Of a stretch of DNA of 64,000 bases, positions 42,611 through 51,565 are shown one piece after another. Source of the DNA: Berkiella sp963803015 (GTDB lineage: Bacteria > Pseudomonadota > Gammaproteobacteria > Berkiellales > Berkiellaceae); contig CAWDKV010000011.1 in the NCBI GenBank assembly GCA_963803015.1, forward strand, positions 1 through 64,000. Reading direction: 5' to 3'. Made by a program: the position numbers and the translations under genes. Below the pieces are notes generated by a model. That model saw only the letters and a list, made by a program, of their open reading frames with translations, was not told the origin of the DNA and ran no database searches. How positions within the stretch are numbered: the stretch's first letter is position 1; each line of letters begins with the position of its first letter.

Positions 42611-42842
42611 TCATATTTTAGTATAATTTTTTTCCAATTAAATCGCTGCTATAGTTCAATCCATTTTTTCATACTTGAAGATGTGGCTTTGATATTGTAT
42701 GCCTCAATTCTGCTCAATAGAACCTATCCGTTGCAAAGCCCTTCAATTAATGTGCCAAAATTTAGGTATACATACTTTTTGACTTTGAAATTAGGAATTC
42801 CGTCATTGCTTCGCTTACGCTCGTGACGATCTAAAAATGTAG

Positions 42843-42873
42843 ATTTTAAGTAGTAACAAGGAAATGTAACATG
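42843..42873 (+). repeat. duplicated leader/ribosome-binding region
   Basis: The 31 nt ending in the ATG of the next gene match 39121-39151, the leader of the ABM gene just downstream of putA, at 27 of 31 positions, including ACAAGGAAA and GTAACATG. Together with the putA fragment, at nearly the same spacing, it marks a duplicated 3'-putA-to-leader segment of about 375-380 bp. Confidence 0.65.
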
Positions 42874-43965
42874 TCTTTAACACAATTTTTGAATCAATCT
42901 TTAGCCGAAAATAGTTCTCTTGCTTCAACTTTTCAGATCCAAGCTGAAGATCTCAGCGTAGTTCAGTCTGGCAGAAACGATGCATCAGTTGAATTATCAA
43001 ACGATACGCAAACAAAGCTTGATGCAATAAGACGTAAATTTGAAAATCAAGCTGAGAATTTGATCCCAGGCCTACTGAATGCCGCTTTTGGTGATCAAGA
43101 CTCGAATAGAACCGCTCCTGTAGAAGAGAGTGCGGTCAAGAGCGAAGAACAAGCTGAAGAGAAGAGCGAAGAGTCAAGTGTTGTAAAGAGTGAAGCGCTA
43201 ACTGCTGTCGAAGAGCCAGGTACCGTGAGTTCATTGATATCTGCAATTTCTCGTTGGTCAATCTGGGAAAAGGTTGGATTATCTAAGCCTGAAGCAAAAG
43301 ATCAAGTCCAAGAAAGTGTGGCTGCAACATTTGATACAAAAACGCTCTTGCGTCTTTTTCAGAATTCCTTATTTGTTCCAACTGTACAAAACTTAATCCA
43401 GTTACAGCATTATATTGCTCTCTTTTATAATGAGATTGACATTGAAACAGTTAGAGATGTTGTATTAACTGCAATAAAGATGGGTGGTTGCTCAGAAAAG
43501 AGTCCAGCACGTTACGATATGGCTGTTTATCTTATCTCTCGTTTCTATAGCAAAATGTCTGATCCCTCTCGCTTAGCTTTATTTCACTATGCTATGACAT
43601 CACATAATCAGGATATTTTTAGAGTGCTTGCTAGTACCCATCACGCGCTACCAAAACCTACTCAAGATTCACAAGCAGCTCTTTTCATAGTAGCATTAAT
43701 CAATAAAGTGAGTGCTCAGCCTGAATTATTTGATAACTTTAAAGATCACTTATATTGGGAATCATACTATGAAGCAGCGAGGATGTTACGTGATGAACCC
43801 TCTCTTCCCGCTCCTTCCCTGGTTTCATTAGATGAAGAACCTTTTATGAAGCAGATGACACATTGTTATAATATGGTCCAATCTCAAGAGCCTGTTGAGC
43901 CTAAGTCCTTAGAGGTTTGCGTAAATGCCGCAAGAATAGAGGGCTACCGCAAACGTCCAATCTGA
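42871..43965 (+). CDS. unknown protein with acidic Ser/Glu-rich region
   Basis: The 364-residue product is not recognised. Residues 1-75 are polar and helical, about 85-130 are Glu/Ser-rich (SAVKSEEQAEEKSEESSVVKS-like), and about 150-330 look like a folded helical domain (LLRLFQNSLFVPTVQNLIQL, ARYDMAVYLISRFYSKM, YWESYYEAARML). There is no signal or membrane segment. Its leader is a copy of the ABM-gene leader, with AAGGAAA as ribosome-binding site. The gene may have been placed behind this leader by recombination. An effector role is possible but unsupported by motif. Confidence 0.72.
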   Translation: MSLTQFLNQSLAENSSLASTFQIQAEDLSVVQSGRNDASVELSNDTQTKLDAIRRKFENQAENLIPGLLNAAFGDQDSNRTAPVEESAVKSEEQAEEKSEESSVVKSEALTAVEEPGTVSSLISAISRWSIWEKVGLSKPEAKDQVQESVAATFDTKTLLRLFQNSLFVPTVQNLIQLQHYIALFYNEIDIETVRDVVLTAIKMGGCSEKSPARYDMAVYLISRFYSKMSDPSRLALFHYAMTSHNQDIFRVLASTHHALPKPTQDSQAALFIVALINKVSAQPELFDNFKDHLYWESYYEAARMLRDEPSLPAPSLVSLDEEPFMKQMTHCYNMVQSQEPVEPKSLEVCVNAARIEGYRKRPI

Positions 43966-44097
43966 TCTGAGCTGCTATTTTCTTTTTGAGTGTGTGCGTC
44001 TAACTTGCCAGCGGCAATTTCGTGCACCACTTCATTGCGCGCTCTTCTTTGGATAGAGGTGAGCATAGCTGGCGTGAAAGTGACGGCTTTTGGGTTT
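43944..44097 (-). pseudogene. C-terminal relic of a paralogue of the 40283-41584 gene
   Basis: Reading leftward, the frame gives NPKAVTFTPAMLTSIQRRAR followed by NEVVHEIAAGKLDAH and a stop at 43944-43946. This parallels DPAVNFTPAMLTSIKRKARS followed by EVVRDTATVKLEM in the intact protein. It begins immediately at the stop codon of the GNAT gene and overlaps the 3' end of the gene on the other strand. Only the last ~40 residues survive. Confidence 0.7.
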
Positions 44098-44629
44098 AAG
44101 ATCTGAATCGGAACATAATCATGGGGTAGGGGTCGGGGTGATCAGGCGTTTTAAGTTGTTCGCTGGTCATTTTATCTTCATGAAAATTACCTTGCGTGTA
44201 TTGGGCAATCACTTTGCGCCAAAAATGTACCGCTCTGATATTTTGTGGTATTGCGCCAACAGACCATTCTCCTTTGAAACGTTCAAATACTTGTTGTGCA
44301 ACTTTTGCTCCAATACCGCTTCGCTGAAATTTAGCTATGATAAAAAATTCTCCCATGTTCCAATCTGTTTCTGGGATGATTTCTAGTTTATTGATCAAAA
44401 CAAAGCCGGCGAGTTCGCCATTTATTTTTATTAAAAAAGAATGTCTGCTCTCATCTTTAAAATATTTTTTTAGATCAAAGGCCTCATAAAGGCCATTTTC
44501 AGGAAATTCCCAGCCCTCAAATGCTTGCCCGCAATATCGAGACATATCGTAGGCGTAAAATCGAGCCAGATTTTGAATAACAGGGTAATCTCTAAGCGTG
44601 GCTAAGATAAGTTCTGGCTTGAAATCCAT
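44096..44629 (-). CDS. GNAT N-acetyltransferase
   Basis: The roughly 177-residue product has ILATLRDYPVIQNLARFYAYDMSRYCG, AGFVLINKLEIIPETDWNMGEFFIIAKFQRSGIGAKVAQQVF with the acetyl-CoA-binding RSGIG loop, and IPQNIRAVHFWRKVI. This is the common YkwB/PA-type GNAT layout. GAGGAAGAGG directly before ATG 44629 marks the start; an upstream ATG at 44644 is part of that leader. It lies close behind the ABC exporter gene on the same strand, so is probably co-transcribed. Confidence 0.88.
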   Translation of the reverse strand: MDFKPELILATLRDYPVIQNLARFYAYDMSRYCGQAFEGWEFPENGLYEAFDLKKYFKDESRHSFLIKINGELAGFVLINKLEIIPETDWNMGEFFIIAKFQRSGIGAKVAQQVFERFKGEWSVGAIPQNIRAVHFWRKVIAQYTQGNFHEDKMTSEQLKTPDHPDPYPMIMFRFRS

Positions 44630-44650
44630 ATTCCTCTTCCTCATGTTGCA

Positions 44651-46480
44651 TTATTCACTTTCTTGCGCATCTAATAAAAATCCGCCCACCTGTGCTTTCC
44701 AAAGAGTAGAATACATTCCCCCTTTTGCTAGTAGCTCCTGGTGGGTGCCATCTTCAACAATTTTTCCGTTATCGAATACTAATATCCTATCCATATGTAA
44801 AAGCGTTGAAAGTCGGTGCGCAATCACAATGGTTGTTTTATTTTGCATGAGCTCCCACAAACTTTCTTGAATATATTGTTCAGTGACCGAGTCAAGCTGA
44901 CTGGTGGCCTCATCTAAAATTAAAATCGGTGCATTCTTAAGAAAAGCTCTCGCAATGGCAATGCGTTGGCGTTGCCCTCCTGAAAGCTTTACGCCGCGTT
45001 CACCCACAAGAGAATCATAGCCTTGAGGTAACTTAATGATAAATTCATGTGCATTAGCATTTTTTGCAGCTTGAATCACTTCATCAATTGAAGCATCAGT
45101 ACGTCCAAATTGAATATTGTCCAATAAGCTGCGATGAAAGAGGGAAGGATCTTGTGGGATCATGCCGATATTCTGACGCAAACTGTTTTGCGTTACTTCT
45201 TTAATATCAGTACCGTCTATCAATATTCTTCCTAGATTTACATCAAATAATCTTAATATTAAATTCACAAAGGTGGATTTTCCGCTGCCCGAATGACCAA
45301 CCAAGCCCACTTTTTGACCAGGCTCAATCGTCACCGTTTTATTTTCAAATAAGGGAGCTGTACCTTGGTATTGAAATTGTACTTGATCAAACACAATTTT
45401 ACCTTGCGTGACTTTGAGATCGGTCGCATGTGGTTTATCTTGGATCTCATGGGGTTCAACAATAATATTCAAGGCTTGTCGACAATTACCCGCTTCTTTT
45501 GAAAAGCGTAGAATTTCTTCTCCCATATTGTAAATGTTATTTACGATAGCCGAGGATAAAGTGAGGATCAGGGCAAAATCACCCACTGTCACAGCCATAT
45601 GTAAGCGACCATAGATTAATCCAGTTAACATAACAGATATTAAAAGGGCTATCCAAAGACCTTGTACCACATTCACCTTCAACATATACCATAGTAAGGC
45701 TCTGTCTTTTACCATCAATTTGTCTATTGAGCTAAAAACGACATTTTCTTCATGTTGAATATTGGTAAATAATTTTGTACTCATGATATTAAGAATACTA
45801 TCAACTATTTTGCCACTCATATTATTTCCTGCTTCACTCAAAGCATAAGAAAGTTGTTCAGATTTTTGTGACATCCAATAGGATGTGCTGACATAAAGCA
45901 GTACCCAAATAAAAAATGTTAAGCCAAAAAGAGGGTGCACAGTATATAAAACGGCAGAGGAAAACAGGACAGTAACTGTTTTTGGCATAAAAGAGTGGGT
46001 AAGAATTTGCATTAAAGATTCTACGCCAGTACATATATCAAATATCTTTTTTGATAAACTGCCAGAAAAATGTTCACTAAAATAACGATAGGAATGCTGC
46101 GACAAGTAATGATGCATGGTGCCTGCAATATCTGATTTTATTTTGGGGTAAAATTGCAAATGAGCATAACGGTATAGGCTAAAAATTAAATTCATCATTA
46201 ATTGAATTAAAATATAGAAAATCACAGGCAGCAATAGAGTTGCTATCAATAAATCAAGTCGACTGGACGTTGCTATTACCCCATCGATAATTATTTTAAG
46301 TAAATAGGCATTAGCAGGTGCAATAAAAGCTTCAAATGCAACAAATATTGAAAAAATGAGAAGCGAGAAGGGATGTCTTTTTAAAAATAAGCAAACAAAG
46401 GCACTTAGTTTTTTTGGTATGGCTAACCCTTCAGCTACGACTTGTGTTTTCGTTAGGTCAATTTTCATATTTTTTACCAT
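44651..46480 (-). CDS. ABC exporter, fused permease and ATPase
   Basis: The 609-residue half-transporter has a six-helix membrane domain (about residues 30-320) followed by an ATPase with Walker A GLVGHSGSGKSTFVNL, Q-loop GMIPQDPSLFHRSLLDNI, signature GVKLSGGQRQRIAIARAFL, Walker B ILILDEATSQLDS and H-loop VIAHRLSTL. It would work as a homodimer exporting lipids, peptides or drugs. Start choice lies between ATG 46480 and 46468. The nearby GNAT gene is only 21 nt downstream. The substrate is not inferable. Confidence 0.93.
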   Translation of the reverse strand: MVKNMKIDLTKTQVVAEGLAIPKKLSAFVCLFLKRHPFSLLIFSIFVAFEAFIAPANAYLLKIIIDGVIATSSRLDLLIATLLLPVIFYILIQLMMNLIFSLYRYAHLQFYPKIKSDIAGTMHHYLSQHSYRYFSEHFSGSLSKKIFDICTGVESLMQILTHSFMPKTVTVLFSSAVLYTVHPLFGLTFFIWVLLYVSTSYWMSQKSEQLSYALSEAGNNMSGKIVDSILNIMSTKLFTNIQHEENVVFSSIDKLMVKDRALLWYMLKVNVVQGLWIALLISVMLTGLIYGRLHMAVTVGDFALILTLSSAIVNNIYNMGEEILRFSKEAGNCRQALNIIVEPHEIQDKPHATDLKVTQGKIVFDQVQFQYQGTAPLFENKTVTIEPGQKVGLVGHSGSGKSTFVNLILRLFDVNLGRILIDGTDIKEVTQNSLRQNIGMIPQDPSLFHRSLLDNIQFGRTDASIDEVIQAAKNANAHEFIIKLPQGYDSLVGERGVKLSGGQRQRIAIARAFLKNAPILILDEATSQLDSVTEQYIQESLWELMQNKTTIVIAHRLSTLLHMDRILVFDNGKIVEDGTHQELLAKGGMYSTLWKAQVGGFLLDAQESE

Positions 46481-46578
46481 GCACTTAAAAGCTATTTAGC
46501 TATATTAATTTTATCAATGTGGCTCAGACCAAATGCTATAATTAACAGGTTACACTTAATCTGAATAAGAGATCAAAA

Positions 46579-46887
46579 ATGTTGAGTTGGATTTTACTTT
46601 GGATGCTCTTAACACTTGTTTTGGTTGTGATATGTTATGACTTAGTCCAAAAAGAGCATTCTATTCTTAGAAATTATCCACTCATTGGTCATGTTCGCTA
46701 TCTCGCTGAATCCTTAGGTGTTTATCTGAGGCAGTATTTTTATAGTAGCGATAGAGAAGAATTACCCTTTAATCGTGCGCAAAGAAGTTGGGTTTATCAA
46801 GCGGCCAAAAATGTAGATACCAATAGAGGATTTGGTTCAACCAGAGATGGTCGACTGAACGGGTGTATCATTACGTTAAAATCTTGA
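46579..46887 (+). pseudogene. N-terminal remnant of FMN-binding glutamate synthase family protein
   Basis: The frame begins like this ~500-residue family: a membrane segment (WILLWMLLTLVLVVICYDLV), HSILRNYPLIGHVRYLAESLG, LRQYF, FNRAQRSWVYQAAKNVDTNRGFGSTRD. It then stops after 102 residues, before the FMN barrel and iron-sulphur motifs. No continuation is visible in any frame before the efflux operon. This is a truncated, probably non-functional gene. Confidence 0.7.
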
Positions 46888-46964
46888 ATATGAAGTTGGC
46901 ATTATCTGTCATTCATGCGGGGTAACTGAACCCAGAAATCTTTCACGAAAACATGTACGCTATG

Positions 46965-48485
46965 TTACGGAACATGGCACGTCTGCTTGTTTGGCTCAGA
47001 TTTATCCTGACAAGGTGACTGGGGAGAAGCGTCAGCCTGCCATCCGCCCCCAAGGGCTTTAATTAACCCGACGGCAGAAGTCATTTGGCGGTATTGGACA
47101 TTATTAAGATTCATTTCTGCAGTGAGATCAGTAATTTCAGCGTTCAGGACTTCTAAGGTGCCGACCGTTCCGGCTTTATATTCATTCGTGGTAATAGTGA
47201 GTGATTTTTGTGCGGTTTGGGTGGCTTCAAGCTGTACTTTGGCTTCTGCATCCAGAATTCGCAATGAGGCAAGATTATCTTCTACATCCTGAAAGGCAGC
47301 CAATACGGTTTGACGATAAGTTGCGACACTTTCCTCATATCCTGCTTTAGCGAATAGAACATTAGCTTCGCGAAGGCCGCCATCAAAAAGCGTTTCAGAT
47401 AGTAACGCTGCTAATATCCAGAATTGATTGGGTGCAGAGAACAAATGGGATAAACTTGAGCCACTATAGCCTCCAATACCAGATAAAGTGAGCGTGGGGT
47501 AATAAGCGGCTACAGCCACCCCAATTTTCGCATTAGCTTGTGCCATCAGTCGTTCGGCTTGCGCAATATCCGGACGCCGTTCTAGTAAGCTAGAGGGAAC
47601 CTCTAGAGGAATAGAGGGGACGACTACTCGGCTATAAAGGGGTTTCAGAGTAAAACAGGAAGGGTTCTCGCCTGCTAAAACGGCGATAGCATGCTCATAT
47701 TGCGCCCGATTAATCCCATTATCGATAGCCAGTGCTTGTTGCGCTTCAAGTTGGCTTTTTATCTGTAATATATCTGCTTGAGAAGCTGTACCCGCGTTGT
47801 AACGGTTGTGTGTGATTTTTAATAATTTTTTATACTTTTCGACACTCTCATCTAATAATTTTTGATTCACATCAATCGATCGTAATTCAAAATAATACTG
47901 CGCAAGAGAAGCTTGCGATGATAGTTTTACCAGTGCGAATTGATCTTTGCTCGCTTGAGCACCAGCAGTTGCCGCTTCTACTGAGCGGCGCACACTGCCC
48001 CATAGATCAGGCTCCCAGGTCGCTTCTAAAGTGAGCGCTACAATAGATGGTCGTCGATTTAACGACGTCGTGCCACTGGATATCGATGTTCCCGTCGCGC
48101 TCGTTTGTGTAGAAGAGGTATTGGCAGAAGGACCGGATGCTAGCTGCTCTTTTGTTACACCTGCACTACTGGTGACAGTAGGGTAATAAGCGGCACGGGC
48201 AGCGCAGACTAAGGCACGCGCCTGCTTGTATTGTGCAAAAGCGACTGCAATGTTTTGATTTGCAACGTTGAGCTTGTTTTCCAGATCATTGAGCACAGGA
48301 TCATTGAACACGCGCCACCATTCTCCTCTGTCACAATTTTCTTGAGGGTTGGCCACTTTCCAGCCTTTTGCGGCTTCTTTAAATTGTTGAGGAACACTCA
48401 CTTTTGGACGAACGTAATCAGGGCCTACAGTACAAGCAGTTAAAGAGATAGTTAATATTAACCAGACAAATGGGTTTATTCGCAT
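46965..48485 (-). CDS. NodT/TolC-type outer-membrane efflux lipoprotein
   Basis: The outer-membrane channel of the adjacent RND pump has 506 residues from ATG 48485. A lipoprotein signal (MRINPFVWLILTISLTAC, lipobox LTAC) is followed by TVGPDYVRP, the NodT-family N-terminus. Duplicated outer-membrane-efflux-protein domains follow, with ATWEPDLWGSVRRSVEAA, GTASQADILQIKSQLEAQQAL, ERRPDIAQAERLMAQANAKIGVA and a final GTVGTLEVLNAE. AGAGAAG about 8 nt upstream supports this start over the longer frame. It overlaps the second permease gene by 10 nt and ends the operon. Confidence 0.93.
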   Translation of the reverse strand: MRINPFVWLILTISLTACTVGPDYVRPKVSVPQQFKEAAKGWKVANPQENCDRGEWWRVFNDPVLNDLENKLNVANQNIAVAFAQYKQARALVCAARAAYYPTVTSSAGVTKEQLASGPSANTSSTQTSATGTSISSGTTSLNRRPSIVALTLEATWEPDLWGSVRRSVEAATAGAQASKDQFALVKLSSQASLAQYYFELRSIDVNQKLLDESVEKYKKLLKITHNRYNAGTASQADILQIKSQLEAQQALAIDNGINRAQYEHAIAVLAGENPSCFTLKPLYSRVVVPSIPLEVPSSLLERRPDIAQAERLMAQANAKIGVAVAAYYPTLTLSGIGGYSGSSLSHLFSAPNQFWILAALLSETLFDGGLREANVLFAKAGYEESVATYRQTVLAAFQDVEDNLASLRILDAEAKVQLEATQTAQKSLTITTNEYKAGTVGTLEVLNAEITDLTAEMNLNNVQYRQMTSAVGLIKALGGGWQADASPQSPCQDKSEPNKQTCHVP

Positions 48486-51400
48486 ACAGTCACTTCTCTC
48501 ATAGGCTTGATGCCCCTGAACCATAAACTACATTTATCTAATACAAGATAGATAACGGGCGTTGTATATAATGTTAGTATTTGGCTCATAATTAATCCAC
48601 CAATGATAGCTATTCCCAGCGGGCGACGCAGTTCTGAACCCACACCTGTTCCAAAAGCTAGAGGAACAGCACTTAACATCGCTGCCATTGTTGTCATCAT
48701 GATGGGACGAAATCGTAGTAAGCATGCCTCAAAAATAGCTTCTTTTGTCGATTTTCCATGATTTCTTTCTAAATTCAGTGCAAAATCAATCATCATAATT
48801 GCATTTTTCTTCACAATGCCGATTAATAAAATGATCCCAATAAATGAAATGAGTGTCAGTTGTGTTCCTGTTACAAGTAAAGCAAGCAAAGCCCCCACAC
48901 CCGCTGAAGGTAAAGTGGAAAGAATGGTGATGGGGTGGATCCAGCTTTCATAAAGAATGCCAAGGACAATATAAACTGCAATTAAAGCAGTCAAGATAAG
49001 ATAGGGTTCTGTTGCCAATGAGGCAAGAAAAGCTTGTGCCGTGCCCTGGAAAGAGCCTGTAACCGTGCCAAGTGGTAAGTTCATTTCAGCTACCGCAGTA
49101 TTAATCATTTCTACTGCATCACCCAAGGCTGCATTCACCGGGAGATTAAACGAAAGAGAAGCGGCAGGAAACTGTCCTTGATGCGTTACAGAGAGCAGGG
49201 TTGAAGAAGGCTTAAAACTGACGAAAGTAGATAACGGTACTAATTTTCCTGTACTAGAGCTAACATAAATATCATTTAGTGTTTCTGGATATTGCCAATA
49301 TTGAGGAGCCACTTCCATGACAACGTGATATTGGTTCATTAAGGTATACATTACAGAAACCTGTTTTTGGCCAAAGGCGTCATATAAGACATTATCTATT
49401 TGTGTCGTTGTAATACCAAATTGGGCTGCTCTATCGCGATCAATGGTTAAATAAAGTTGTAATCCTTGGTTTAATTGATCGCTGTTTAAATCTAGTAGTC
49501 CAGGTATTTTTCCAAGTTTCTCCATTACCTTTGGTGTCCAAGTGTTAAGCGAGTCTAAATCAAAGGCACTCAAAGCATAAATGTATTGCGCATTACTTTG
49601 TCTACCACCAATGACTAAATCTTGCGTTGAGGTAAGATATAGATTTGCTGCAGGAACTTGCGCGAGTTTGCCACGAAGACGGGCGATGATTTCTTCTGAA
49701 GAAATTTTTCGCTCTTCAAGGGGCTTCAGAGTAATATACATATTTCCTGCATTCGTGGTTTTACTGCCGGAGCTGCCAACAAAAGCGGTTACACTTTCAA
49801 CACCAGGATCGTCATTCACAATTTTTACAAACTGTTCAAGTTTTGTTTTCATCGCTTGAAAAGAAATATCTTGTTGCGCCAAAATAGAACCTGAAATGCG
49901 CCCAGTATCTTGAAGGGGAAAAAACCCCTTTGGAATAATAATGTATAAACAAATGTTAATGATAACTGTTATAAAAGTGATGAAGATCATTTCTCTTGGA
50001 TGATTTAATGACCAAGAGAGACTTTTTTGATATCCTTCGCGAAATTTTAAGAGTAAGGTACTCTTCGATGATTGGGGTGAAGGTAGCAAAGGCTTTAATA
50101 TTTGGGCACTCATCATCGGTGTAACAGTGAGCGATACCACCAATGAAATAATGATAGCAACAGACATTGTTACAGCAAATTCACGCAACAACCTTCCCAC
50201 AATACCACTCATAAATAAAAGGGGGATAAAAACGGCTATCAAGGAAATGGTCATCGAAACCACAGTAAAACCGACCTCTTTTGCTCCTTTCAAAGCTGCT
50301 TCAAAAGGTTTTAAGCCAGACTCTATATGCCGAGAGATATTTTCTAAGACCACAACAGTATCATCAACGACAAAGCCTGTGACAATGGTTAATGCCATTA
50401 ATGACAAATTATCTAAACTGTAATTTAACAGATACATGATGCTAAAAGTCCCCAGTAAGGATAAGGGGATAGCAACACTGGGAATGAGAGCAGAGCGAAC
50501 ATTATTAAGGAAAAAATAAATCACAAATATAACCAAGAGTGTGGCGATAAGCAGTGTTTTCTCAACATCTCGTAAGGAAGCTTTAATGGTGGTAGTTCTA
50601 TCCATCATCACTTTCATATCAACCGCAGCGGGAACGACTGCTTTGAGATGACTCATAAGGTGGTAGATATTATCGACAGTGGAAATCACATTGGCACCAG
50701 GCTGCTTGAAAACAATCAATAAGACGGCAGGTTTTCCATTTGCTAATCCAGCATTGCGAAGATCTTCTACTGAATCATTGACTTCCGCTATATCAGAAAT
50801 TCTTACAGGGGAATTATTTTGATAAGTAACGATAAGCGGCATATATTCTTTTGCTTTAAATAACTGATCATTGGTGCTAATTTCGCTTGTTTTGTCCGCA
50901 TCATGCAGTGCGCCTTTTGGTCCATAAGCATTGGCATTGGCAAGCGTGTTACTCACCGTTTCTAATCCTATCCCATAATTGTTTAATGCTGTGGGGTTGA
51001 GCTCAACACGAACTGCAGGTAAGGAACTCCCTCCTACAATTACTTGCCCGACACCATCTATTTGAGATAACTTTTGCGATAATATGGTCGAGGCGATATC
51101 ATACATTTGGCCATTTGTATAAATATCTGAGGTTAAAGCAAGGATCATAACAGGGGCATCGGCAGGGTTGACTTTTCGATAGTAAGGGGCACTCGGTAGA
51201 TCCGTTGGCAATTGACTGCTTGCAGCATTGATCGCAGCTTCGACATCACGCGCCGCGCCATCGATATTTCTAGTGAGATCAAATTGCACAGTAATTCTCG
51301 TTGATCCAAGTGTACTAGAAGAAGTCATTTCATTGACGCCAGCTATTCTACTTAACTGGCGTTCAAGCGGTGTGGCAACTGAACTTGCCATCATTTCAGG

Positions 51401-51565
51401 GCTTGCGCCAGGTAAAGAGGCTTGCACATTAATTGTCGGAAATTCAATTTGAGGAAGAGAGGAAACAGGTAGAAAATTAAAAGCGATAACCCCAGTAATG
51501 GCTAATCCTATAGCTAGTAAGGTGGTTGCAATGGGGCGAAAGATAAAAGGAGAGGATAAACTCAT
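48476..51565 (-). CDS. mdtC: RND efflux permease, MdtC-like
   Basis: The 1029-residue HAE1-type RND pump subunit carries the usual two sets of six helices with large periplasmic loops. Motifs include the N-terminal SSPFIFRPIATTLLAIGLAI, FPTINVQASLPGASPEMMASSVATPLE, the proton-relay region TIVTGFVVDDTVVVLENISRHIE, and C-terminal KNAIMMIDFALNLERNHGKS. It overlaps the upstream permease by 4 nt (ATGA). Two adjacent unequal permeases are the hallmark of MdtBC/MuxBC heteromeric pumps. Substrates of this class include bile salts and novobiocin in E. coli. Confidence 0.9.
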   Translation of the reverse strand: MSLSSPFIFRPIATTLLAIGLAITGVIAFNFLPVSSLPQIEFPTINVQASLPGASPEMMASSVATPLERQLSRIAGVNEMTSSSTLGSTRITVQFDLTRNIDGAARDVEAAINAASSQLPTDLPSAPYYRKVNPADAPVMILALTSDIYTNGQMYDIASTILSQKLSQIDGVGQVIVGGSSLPAVRVELNPTALNNYGIGLETVSNTLANANAYGPKGALHDADKTSEISTNDQLFKAKEYMPLIVTYQNNSPVRISDIAEVNDSVEDLRNAGLANGKPAVLLIVFKQPGANVISTVDNIYHLMSHLKAVVPAAVDMKVMMDRTTTIKASLRDVEKTLLIATLLVIFVIYFFLNNVRSALIPSVAIPLSLLGTFSIMYLLNYSLDNLSLMALTIVTGFVVDDTVVVLENISRHIESGLKPFEAALKGAKEVGFTVVSMTISLIAVFIPLLFMSGIVGRLLREFAVTMSVAIIISLVVSLTVTPMMSAQILKPLLPSPQSSKSTLLLKFREGYQKSLSWSLNHPREMIFITFITVIINICLYIIIPKGFFPLQDTGRISGSILAQQDISFQAMKTKLEQFVKIVNDDPGVESVTAFVGSSGSKTTNAGNMYITLKPLEERKISSEEIIARLRGKLAQVPAANLYLTSTQDLVIGGRQSNAQYIYALSAFDLDSLNTWTPKVMEKLGKIPGLLDLNSDQLNQGLQLYLTIDRDRAAQFGITTTQIDNVLYDAFGQKQVSVMYTLMNQYHVVMEVAPQYWQYPETLNDIYVSSSTGKLVPLSTFVSFKPSSTLLSVTHQGQFPAASLSFNLPVNAALGDAVEMINTAVAEMNLPLGTVTGSFQGTAQAFLASLATEPYLILTALIAVYIVLGILYESWIHPITILSTLPSAGVGALLALLVTGTQLTLISFIGIILLIGIVKKNAIMMIDFALNLERNHGKSTKEAIFEACLLRFRPIMMTTMAAMLSAVPLAFGTGVGSELRRPLGIAIIGGLIMSQILTLYTTPVIYLVLDKCSLWFRGIKPMREVTVCE

